Assembly (NCBI RefSeq): GCF_011405515.1
Contig: NZ_AP022671.1
Coordinates: 3,906,001 to 3,970,000, forward strand
DNA length: 64,000 nucleotides
Source: Nitrospira sp. KM1
Lineage (GTDB): Bacteria > Nitrospirota > Nitrospiria > Nitrospirales > Nitrospiraceae
Reading direction: 5' to 3'
Part shown: positions 13,336 through 20,238 of the stretch, in pieces
Layout of the letters: each line of letters opens with the position of its first letter
Position numbering within the stretch: the first letter of the stretch is position 1
Program-made: the position numbers and the translations under genes
Notes under the pieces: model-generated
Database searches by the model: none
What the model was told of the DNA's origin: nothing
Seen by the model: only the letters and a program-made list of their open reading frames with translations

Positions 13336-15945
13336 ATGCACGGGTCGTATCGATGTTTCACCGAGGCAATACTCGGACTCAAGGGTTGTCTCAATGTAAG
13401 AGGTTGGAGAGCAGTGCTCGCCCGCATGCTAGTGGTTGTATTTGCCATGACATGCGTAATGGGTCATGCCGCTGCTGCGGAAGGTCAGACGGAGACCGCA
13501 CTCGATCAACAAAAAGTCGATTTCAACATTCCGCAACAACCGCTTTCTTCCGCATTGCATGTCTTCGCGGGAAACACAGGCTGGGAAGTCAGCAGCCCGG
13601 CGGACTTGACGGAAGGAAAGGTGTCTCATGGCATCGCGGGAGCAGCAACGCCAGAGGATGGGCTGAAAGCCTTGCTCGCGGGCACCGGATTGACCTATCG
13701 GATCATCGGACTCAAAACCGTCACGATCGAGCGCGAGACGTCATCTGGCATCGTGCCGGGGATAGTAGGTGCGGGGACAGCGGGGGTGGCTGCCGATGCA
13801 ATGGCAGGTGCGGGGAGTGAGAATGGCGTGTCGGCAAGTCCTCAGAAGCCGGTCAAGGTGCCGGAGATTCTGGTGAAGGATGTCAGAAATCGTGAAACGG
13901 CGGAACTGGACAATCTTCCACCGGAGTACGCGGGCGGTGACGTTGCACGCGGCGGCCGCGTCGGCATTCTCGGCAACAAGGACATCATGGATACGCCGTT
14001 CACGCAGATGAACTACACCTCCAAGCTCGTTCAAGACCAACAGGCAAGGTTTCTGAACGATGTTCTGAGAAATGATCCATCCGTGCAATTGAACCTGCCG
14101 TCGGCTTCGGGGTTTGCCAGCAGTCCCACGATCCGCGGATTCCAGGTCAATGCCAACGATATTTTGTTCAACAGTTTTGCAATCGCTCCAATCAGTGGAA
14201 CGGTGATGACGGAATTCGTCGAGCGGGTCGAAGTGCTTAGAGGACCGAACGCTTTGCTGAACGGCGCCGCGCCATTTGGGAGCATCGGGGGTATGATCAA
14301 TCTCGTGCCGAAGCGAGCCGGCGATGAAGCGCTGACTCAGCTCACCGGTCAGTACATCTCCGACACACAGGTCGGCGGGCATGCGGATATTGGCCGGCGG
14401 TTCGGTTCAAACAAGCAGTTCGGCGTTCGTATCAACGGTGTCTATCGGACCGGGGATCTCCCTATCGATCATGCCTCGCGGCAATCGGCCTTGGCGACGG
14501 TGGGACTTGATTACCGCGGAGACATCTTTCGTCTCACTGCCGATTTCGGATATCAGGAACAGGAAATTCAAGGCCCGCGTCGCCCATTCCTGGTGGCTAA
14601 CGGAGTGACTGCTATGCCGGTTCCGCCGGATACGCGTACGAATGCGGCCCAGCCCTGGGAATTTGTTCATTCCCGGGCACTCTATGGAACGTTTCGAGGC
14701 GAGGTCGATATGACCAAATACATTACTGGGTTCGCGGGGTTTGGCATCACTGACAATCGCTTTCAGAATATCCTGTCGAATCGACAGATCACCAATGCGC
14801 AGGGCGCGTTGGCTGCAGCGAACAATGCCCTCAATGTCCGAATGTTCGACACGCAGATCCTGACATTCGACGCCGGAGTGAGGGGAGCCTTTGACACAGG
14901 CCCCATCCATCACCAGGCAGTCGCGGCCTATACGTGGTACACCAGGCAGCTCCGAGTAGGCCGGGGAGGAAATGCCAACCTTCCTGCTTCGAATCTCTAC
15001 AACCCGGTTTTTGCGCCGGCGCCGCCCAGCTCGATATTGGCGAATGCGAATTACGGTGATGGGCGGAAAGAAAATGAAACTGATCTCTCCAGTTTTATGC
15101 TGGGCGATACGCTCTCCGTCCTCGATGAACGTGTCCAGCTGACCGGCGGCGTTCGCTTTCAGCAGATCAAGGCAACGAACTTCAATCCGACGACGAGCGC
15201 GGTCACCGACCAGTATGACAAGAGTGCCCCTACGCCGATGCTGGGGCTGGTGGTGAAGCCATGGCAACACGTCTCGCTCTATGCCAACTACATCCAGGCT
15301 TTGCAACAGGGGCCAACGGCTCCGACGACTGCCGTCAACGCGGGTGAAGTCTTTGCCCCGTTTGTGTCCAAGGGATATGAAGCCGGCGTCAAAGTAGATT
15401 TTGGCCGTCTCGCGACCACATTGGCGGTTTATCAAATTACACAGCCGAACGCGTTCATCAATCCTGCCACGAATGTCTTCGGCGTCGACGGTGAACAGCG
15501 TAATCGCGGGGTGGAACTGAGCGTCTTTGGCGAGGTGATGGACGGACTTCGCCTACTTGGGGGGACCAGCTACATCGACGCCGAGTTGACCAAAACACAG
15601 GGTGGGGTCAATGAGGGGAACAAAGCACCGATTTTTCCGTTCCAATTCGTCCTCTACGGTGAATGGGACACGCCGTTCTTCAAAGGGTTCACACTGACCA
15701 GCCGTGTGACGCATGCTTCCTCGCAATACATCAACTTGGCCAATAGCCAAAGGATTCGGGAATGGACTCAATGGGACTTAGGCGCCCGCTACCGGTTCGA
15801 ACGCGCAAACGGCAAGCCCATCACGATCCGTGCGAACCTCGATAATGCCCTCGATACCAACGCATGGTACGGGGCCGCTCTTGCCGGCCAGGTCTTCGTG
15901 AGAGACCCTCGCACCTTCCTGCTCTCGGCCACATTTGATTTTTGA
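13336..15945 (+). CDS. TonB-dependent siderophore receptor with STN signalling domain
   Basis: 869 residues from ATG 13336, preceded by AAGGAGG nine bases upstream; an ATG at 13309 lacks such a site. Long signal sequence ending ...MTCVMGHAAAAEG. STN domain from VDFNIPQQPLSSALHVFAGN. Ala/Gly-rich stretch, then KPVKVPEILVKDVRNRE near residue 171. Plug and barrel follow, ending FLLSATFDF. It is a close paralogue of 7174-9738 through the plug and most of the barrel. The largest differences are in the signal peptide, the STN domain and some barrel loops, suggesting duplication followed by change of partner. Confidence 0.93.
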   Translation: MHGSYRCFTEAILGLKGCLNVRGWRAVLARMLVVVFAMTCVMGHAAAAEGQTETALDQQKVDFNIPQQPLSSALHVFAGNTGWEVSSPADLTEGKVSHGIAGAATPEDGLKALLAGTGLTYRIIGLKTVTIERETSSGIVPGIVGAGTAGVAADAMAGAGSENGVSASPQKPVKVPEILVKDVRNRETAELDNLPPEYAGGDVARGGRVGILGNKDIMDTPFTQMNYTSKLVQDQQARFLNDVLRNDPSVQLNLPSASGFASSPTIRGFQVNANDILFNSFAIAPISGTVMTEFVERVEVLRGPNALLNGAAPFGSIGGMINLVPKRAGDEALTQLTGQYISDTQVGGHADIGRRFGSNKQFGVRINGVYRTGDLPIDHASRQSALATVGLDYRGDIFRLTADFGYQEQEIQGPRRPFLVANGVTAMPVPPDTRTNAAQPWEFVHSRALYGTFRGEVDMTKYITGFAGFGITDNRFQNILSNRQITNAQGALAAANNALNVRMFDTQILTFDAGVRGAFDTGPIHHQAVAAYTWYTRQLRVGRGGNANLPASNLYNPVFAPAPPSSILANANYGDGRKENETDLSSFMLGDTLSVLDERVQLTGGVRFQQIKATNFNPTTSAVTDQYDKSAPTPMLGLVVKPWQHVSLYANYIQALQQGPTAPTTAVNAGEVFAPFVSKGYEAGVKVDFGRLATTLAVYQITQPNAFINPATNVFGVDGEQRNRGVELSVFGEVMDGLRLLGGTSYIDAELTKTQGGVNEGNKAPIFPFQFVLYGEWDTPFFKGFTLTSRVTHASSQYINLANSQRIREWTQWDLGARYRFERANGKPITIRANLDNALDTNAWYGAALAGQVFVRDPRTFLLSATFDF

Positions 15946-16032
15946 GAGTACGGAAGTTCTACATTCCCACCATGGAGTGCTGATGCGACCGAAGCTCGGT
16001 CCATCTGAAGATGGTCTGGTGGCCGGTGAAGA

Positions 16033-16431
16033 CTATCCGTTGCCGCCGCCGATCTGCTTCCGCATCCAGCGGACCAGTTCATCCTTGGTTTGCTCACCGG
16101 CCGCAACACGGCGCGTCGCGGTTTCGAGGTATTGGGGAGGTGGCAACTGCTCGATGCCGTTTACACGCAAAAAAGCCAGAGCCGACAATGCCGCGGTCCG
16201 CTTATTTCCATCAAAAAATGGATGGTTTTGAGCAATGTGGAAAAGATAGGCAGCAGCCATAGCGGCGAAGTCCGGGTGCAAATAGGTTCCGCCGAATTGT
16301 TGGCGAGGCATGGCCACTGCCGCATCGAGAAGTCTATGGTCTCTCACCCCGCCTAGGCCGCCTTCTTCTTCCAGGGTATCGGCATGGGCCAGTAACACAT
16401 CTTCGACATTCAGAAAGATAATGTCGGCCAT
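16033..16431 (-). CDS. doc: Doc-type toxin, Fic fold
   Basis: 132 residues, ATG at 16429-16431. The Fic/Doc catalytic motif is visible as HPFFDGNKRTAALSALAFLR. The N-terminal VLLAHADTLEEEGGLGGVRD and RLLDAAVAMPRQQFGG match death-on-curing toxins. In that family it phosphorylates elongation factor Tu. It starts three bases after the stop of the antitoxin gene, so the two genes form one operon. Confidence 0.9.
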   Translation of the reverse strand: MADIIFLNVEDVLLAHADTLEEEGGLGGVRDHRLLDAAVAMPRQQFGGTYLHPDFAAMAAAYLFHIAQNHPFFDGNKRTAALSALAFLRVNGIEQLPPPQYLETATRRVAAGEQTKDELVRWMRKQIGGGNG

Positions 16432-16434
16432 GAC

Positions 16435-16662
16435 TCAATCAGCCAACCGCTTCAGCATTGGACCGTAGCGTTTCCGTAAGTCTTTGAGTATCTGCTTCAT
16501 GTGCTCCGGTCCTACACCGACGTTGGCCGGCGTGATGACGAGGGCATTGCCGCTGAGTGTGATTTGAAGGGGGGTATCCTCCTGGATGCCGAGCGCTTCC
16601 ATCATCGGTTTTTCGATGACCAGCGCCATGCTGTTCCCGTGCTTCTGAAGGGTTTTGATCAT
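16435..16662 (-). CDS. AbrB/MazE-type antitoxin of Doc
   Basis: 75 residues from ATG 16660-16662, with GGAGGT upstream. The N-terminal swapped-hairpin fold is recognisable: MIKTLQKHGNSMALVIEKPM and LQITLSGNALVITP. The C-terminal helix (GPEHMKQILKDLRKRYGPML) should bind the toxin. Doc is classically paired with Phd; the AbrB-type partner is a known alternative arrangement. It probably represses its own promoter through the palindrome at 16683. Confidence 0.82.
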   Translation of the reverse strand: MIKTLQKHGNSMALVIEKPMMEALGIQEDTPLQITLSGNALVITPANVGVGPEHMKQILKDLRKRYGPMLKRLAD

Positions 16663-16682
16663 CACGCACCTCCGTTTGTACA

Positions 16683-16694
16683 ATGTTATAACAT
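16683..16694. promoter_or_regulatory. Perfect 12-bp palindrome, likely operator of the Doc module
   Basis: ATGTTATAACAT is self-complementary and lies about 20 bases before the antitoxin start, where the minus-strand -10 region is expected. A second palindrome, CATGGCCATG, adjoins it. The position fits auto-regulation by the AbrB-like antitoxin. Confidence 0.5.
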
Positions 16695-16781
16695 GGCCAT
16701 GTCGATGTCCATGGCGTCTTCATGTTCATGACGCGAGAAATTTTTTCAGTCTGTGGAATCTCCCCCTGATTCTTGTTTAGT

Positions 16782-17373
16782 GGGGTCAGTTCTTGACTTT
16801 GCACCGGAGGCTGCTGCAGCGTTCGCCCGTATGGTTCGCCCGCTGCGCGTACCGGCGGTTTGTCGCCGACGGCCTCCAGCAGGTGCTGCAGCACGTTGCC
16901 ACGGCGTATCGGCTTCACGCCGCGCGTCATCGACCGGGCGCATCAGGCGGCATACCGGAACCGCCGTGTATCTCAAGCGCCCAAATGGGGGTCAGTTCTT
17001 GACTTTGCACGTGGCAAAGACTCGGGCTTGATGCGGTGAACGAGGTGCGGCTTCGATCGCCGTGTGAATTTTTCGAGATTGGCGACAGGGAGATGCAAAA
17101 GCGCACCGCGACGGTCTGCAGCGGTTCATCGCCACGCCCGGCAGCAAGTATGCCGCGGTGTGGAAGGCCTCGCGATGTGAGTCTTCGATGACGGCACTCA
17201 CGGCGGAGTAGGTGGATAAACTGCCGCCGATCGCCGTCATCAGGGAAGATAGAGGGTTGAGCTTTCCCGCGCACGGTGATGGGGTAGAGGGCGCTGGAAA
17301 ATTCGAGACGGAGCGGGCGAGCCATGGCACGAGACGATATGGTGGAGCTGGTGCAAAGTCAAGAACTGACCCC
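16782..17373. mobile_element. Decayed REP-associated transposase element
   Basis: Three copies of a 23-bp end sequence beginning GGGGTCAGTTCTTGACTTTG occur at 16782-16804 and 16988-17010 (plus orientation) and 17351-17373 (inverted). The inner part next to the inverted copy carries the start of a Y1-type (IS200-like, RAYT) transposase gene on the minus strand. The 16805-16987 stretch between the two direct copies has no recognisable gene. The structure suggests an element bounded by 16988 and 17373 with an additional copy of one end. Confidence 0.7.
17010..17325 (-). pseudogene. REP-associated tyrosine transposase (RAYT) remnant
   Basis: ATG at 17323-17325 begins MARPLRLEFSSALYPITVRG and continues with QPSIFPDDGDRRQFIHLL. 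This is the standard N-terminus of RAYT transposases (usually MARPLR.EFPGA.YHV..RG). The conserved His-x-His metal site and most of the remaining 200 or so residues are lost or out of frame. The gene cannot encode an active enzyme. Confidence 0.72.
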
Positions 17374-17631
17374 CTATTTGGCGTGTCAGTGATCTCAGTG
17401 CCCGATCCATCATCGTCCGCATTCTCAGCCGCTTCGCGTTGTTTGAATCTGATCACGATCGTTGTCCTGATCAGCGGTCTCTATCTCTGGTGGGAAAACG
17501 GATTGTTCGTTCGGACGTCCTCAGGTTGTTCATCCTCTCATGCACCCGGTCTTGATCTGGAAGAGAGTCTTTTTCCATAGGAATTTTCCCATGGGGATGA
17601 CCGTCCCCATCGTGAGGCTCGAGGGGGAGGT

Positions 17632-17928
17632 TTAGTTTCTTCTCTGTTCTGACAGGAGGAGCGTTCGCAGTTCTTCGTATACGCTCCGACGGGGGCCCGC
17701 AAAGATGACATCGATGCAGGCTTCACCATCATTGAGTCGATAGATAATGCGATACGTCCGAATGCGATAGGCGCGCAGTCCGGCCAATTCAAACTGAAGC
17801 GCATGTCCGGCAACTGGTGCCACGAGAAGTTCTTTGATACCTTGCTTGATCTCGCGCTTGACTTGAGGATGGAATTTCCGGATTCGCTCGGCCGCTTCGC
17901 GCGTATAGCGTGCCCGATACCCCTTCAC
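17632..17928 (-). CDS. RelE/ParE-family toxin
   Basis: 98 residues from GTG 17926-17928, overlapping the antitoxin stop (GTGA). The sequence RYTREAAERIRKFHPQVKRE followed by FELAGLRAYRIRTYRIIYRL and IDVIFAGPRRSVYEELRTLL is a complete RelE fold with basic residues on the last strands. A broken copy of the same gene lies at 1066-1361. The family inhibits translation (RelE) or DNA gyrase (ParE); which applies here is not decidable by eye. Confidence 0.85.
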   Translation of the reverse strand: MKGYRARYTREAAERIRKFHPQVKREIKQGIKELLVAPVAGHALQFELAGLRAYRIRTYRIIYRLNDGEACIDVIFAGPRRSVYEELRTLLLSEQRRN

Positions 17929-18203
17929 TGAGTGTCACGGCCAAACACCGCCTCATGGGAGACCCACTGCTTTTTCTCGGCCTGTTTCAACGACCGGCGA
18001 AGCCCGCGCATCGCTTTCTGATCGCTCAGAATCTCAATGGTCTCCATCAGTCCCTCGAACTGGTCCATACTCAGCAGCACCGCTGAAGGCACGCCATCGC
18101 GCGTAATCGCAACGATTTCCTGTTTGTGTTTCATGCGTCGGATCAAATCCAACAGCTTGTTCTTGGCCTCACTGACAGAGATAAATTCATCGACCTGCGG
18201 CAT
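17925..18203 (-). CDS. Phd/YefM-family antitoxin
   Basis: 92 residues, ATG 18201-18203 preceded by GGAGGTGAGGGT. The N-terminus EFISVSEAKNKLLDLIRRMK with VAITRDGVPSAVLLSMDQFE is the Phd/YefM DNA-binding domain. The helical tail (LRRSLKQAEKKQWVSHEAVF) binds the toxin encoded four bases out of phase downstream. The promoter carries a palindrome at 18232-18247. Confidence 0.87.
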   Translation of the reverse strand: MPQVDEFISVSEAKNKLLDLIRRMKHKQEIVAITRDGVPSAVLLSMDQFEGLMETIEILSDQKAMRGLRRSLKQAEKKQWVSHEAVFGRDTQ

Positions 18204-18231
18204 ACCCTCACCTCCGATAGGCTATAGTAGT

Positions 18232-18247
18232 GGCTATTATAATGGCC
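18232..18247. promoter_or_regulatory. Operator palindrome over the -10 box of the Phd/RelE module
   Basis: GGCTATTATAATGGCC is a near-perfect palindrome. Read on the minus strand it contains a consensus -10, TATAAT (18236-18241). It lies about 30 bases before the antitoxin start. Binding of the antitoxin here would block its own transcription. Confidence 0.6.
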
Positions 18248-18286
18248 TTCGCGAATGCCGGCAAGCCAGTTGGACATGGTCGTCAG

Positions 18287-18344
18287 TGAAAACGGGACAT
18301 TCTACATTTCAACTCTGAACGTGATGGGAATTGGAACATTCTGC
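18287..18344 (+). repeat. Dispersed repeat variant
   Basis: GAAAACGGGACATTCTACAT followed by TTCAACTCTGAACGTGATGG and GAATTGGAACATTCTG. It shares its start and the GAACGTG-GGGAAT core with the copies at 10411 and 11358. An inverted partner, AAAGTCCCCGTTT, occurs near 18390. Together they form an imperfect long palindrome before the sigma gene promoter. Confidence 0.5.
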
Positions 18345-18447
18345 GTCTCGGTCGATCGCATATGGCTGGAATTGGCCTGAGGAAAAGTAGAAAGTCCCCG
18401 TTTCTCGCCTTGAGCCTCCTATGAAGCTCATCCCTCTCCTGCCTTTT

Positions 18448-18490
18448 CCGGAATCTAAACATTCCCATGTGCTGTGAAAATCGTTAAGCT
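18448..18490 (+). promoter_or_regulatory. Promoter/operator motif of sigma gene at 18532
   Basis: CCGGAATCTAAACATTCC (18448-18465), 19-nt gap, TAAGCT at 18485-18490 as -10 (extended TG absent). The leader before ATG 18532 would be about 35 nt. It shares the motif's right half AACATTCC exactly. Confidence 0.62.
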
Positions 18491-18531
18491 GCGGCCCCGT
18501 AATAAATCTACGGAAGCAGGCCGTCACGATC

Positions 18532-19044
18532 ATGATCGCCGGAAAAGCGCAATTTTTAGCCCTTGCCGCCAGCCGTTACTATGACGAACTCTTCGCGTTC
18601 GTGACGGCGAAGCTGCATTGCCGGCACGAAGCGGCTGATGTGGTGCAGGAGACCTTCGTGCGTCTCGTCGAGGTGGAGGATCCCGGCGTCATACAGCAGC
18701 CGCGGGCATTTCTCTATCGAATCGCGCATAATCTCTCCGTCGATGTGTTTCGTAAGCAACAAGTAAGGCACGCGCATCTGGTTGACGTTCCCGATCTGAC
18801 CGCGATACCGTCGAGCAGCCGTGGCCCGGACGAGGCGATCCAAGAGGATCAGGAATTTCGCGCGCTGCGAGAGGCCATTGCATCGCTGCCTCCGCGGCGC
18901 CGGCAGGTGTTTGCGCTCTATCGGTTCAAGAATATGCCTCAGACTGAAATTGCCGCCAAGTTGGGGATCTCCGTCACCATGGTCGAACGGCATGTGAGAA
19001 AAGCCATGCTCCATTGCCGAGAACGCATGAAGGCTTCGCGATGA
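18532..19044 (+). CDS. ECF sigma factor, FecI type
   Basis: 170 residues from ATG 18532. Region 2: HEAADVVQETFVRLVEVEDP and FLYRIAHNLSVDVFRKQQVR. Region 4: SLPPRRRQVFALYRFKNMPQ then TEIAAKLGISVTMVERHVRK. Its stop overlaps the FecR start (ATGA, 19041-19044), so translation of the pair is coupled. It serves the receptor at 20239. Confidence 0.92.
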   Translation: MIAGKAQFLALAASRYYDELFAFVTAKLHCRHEAADVVQETFVRLVEVEDPGVIQQPRAFLYRIAHNLSVDVFRKQQVRHAHLVDVPDLTAIPSSSRGPDEAIQEDQEFRALREAIASLPPRRRQVFALYRFKNMPQTEIAAKLGISVTMVERHVRKAMLHCRERMKASR

Positions 19045-20081
19045 GCACACATTCGCAACAGGCGGTCGATTGGTTCCTTCGGCTCCGATCCGAGGGTTGT
19101 ACGGAGGCAGACCGTGCCGCGTTTCAATCGTGGCTCAGCGCCGATCCGGATCACCGGAAGGAATTTACGGAAGTCAGGTCGATGTGGGGAGGCATGGACA
19201 AAGTGCTGGCCAGGCCGTTTCCCGAGTTGGAAGCCTGTCTCGCGTTGCCACCCCGGCCGGCCTCTTCGCTTGCCGGCGGCCTCACCTCACTCGGCCGTTG
19301 GCTGACGTGGTCGCCGGCAAACCAATTCATCCCTGCCCTTCTTGCGCTCGTGCTGGTTGCAGGCGGTTGGTGGTTATGGGAGGCGCTGTCGGTCCAAACG
19401 GCAATCTATGAAACCGCCGTGGGCGAGCAGAAAACCGTCACGCTGGCCGATGGATCGCGACTGGATCTGAACACGGGAACTCGCGTGACAACGGCGTTCT
19501 CATCGCGGCGTCGATCGATCGAGCTGCTCCAAGGCGAGGCCGCTTTCACCGTCGTCCATCAGTCCGACCGATCCTTTACGGTTTCGGCGGGAGGACGGCA
19601 CATCTTAGATATCGGCACACAATTCGTCGTGCATCAACATCAAAACCGGATTGATGTGACTGTCACGCAGGGATCGGTGCTGATCAGTCGCGACGAAAAG
19701 GCGGGTTCTTCATCATCAGGGGAGAGCGTCGTGCTCGAGGCCGGACACCGTCTGCGATATGTGGTTGGTGGCCAGGATGATGGAGGGGTGATCGCGCTCG
19801 ATCCGACCGAATCACACCGTTCGACTGCCTGGCGAGACGGCAAGCTGATTTTTTCAGGAGTGCGACTTGCCGAAGCCGTTCAAGAGGTCAATCGATATTG
19901 GCCCGGACAAATCGTGATCGACGCCCCAAATCTGGCCGATGTGAAAGTCCAAGGAGTATTCAACGTACGTCAGTTGGATCAGTTCTTTACCACGCTGCCA
20001 CGCATCTTGCCGGTCGAGGTTTCACGGCGATCCCCTCAATACATTCTCATTACTGCTCGCCACTCCGGTTCTTCGAACTGA
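19041..20081 (+). CDS. FecR-type sigma factor regulator
   Basis: 346 residues from ATG 19041, which overlaps the sigma stop; an in-frame ATG at 19014 lies inside the sigma gene. FecR_N: SQQAVDWFLRLRSEGCTEAD ... FQSWLSADPDHRKEF. Membrane helix near residues 97-114: FIPALLALVLVAGGWWLWEA. FecR domain: YETAVGEQKTVTLADGSRLD and LLQGEAAFTVVHQSDRSFTV. STN-like end: IFSGVRLAEAVQEVNRYWPG. Confidence 0.92.
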   Translation: MSTHSQQAVDWFLRLRSEGCTEADRAAFQSWLSADPDHRKEFTEVRSMWGGMDKVLARPFPELEACLALPPRPASSLAGGLTSLGRWLTWSPANQFIPALLALVLVAGGWWLWEALSVQTAIYETAVGEQKTVTLADGSRLDLNTGTRVTTAFSSRRRSIELLQGEAAFTVVHQSDRSFTVSAGGRHILDIGTQFVVHQHQNRIDVTVTQGSVLISRDEKAGSSSSGESVVLEAGHRLRYVVGGQDDGGVIALDPTESHRSTAWRDGKLIFSGVRLAEAVQEVNRYWPGQIVIDAPNLADVKVQGVFNVRQLDQFFTTLPRILPVEVSRRSPQYILITARHSGSSN

Positions 20082-20238
20082 CAGGTCAGTCTCCGGTTCC
20101 CACTCCAACCCATCACTCAGAGTGAGTTGTGCTTTTCATCCACGCAGGGGGGTTAGGGCAGGGCTCTGTCTCACGTCTAACCCACTGAGACTGACATTCT
20201 GGTTGCAACGTGTAGGGGTGGGGAGGAGGAGACGGCGC

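Noticed and set aside
16439-16976. Minus-strand open frames left of the RAYT relic (for example MTRGVKPIRRGNVLQHLLEA)
   Set aside because: They cross the 23-bp element end and the antitoxin gene in another frame, and show no family resemblance.
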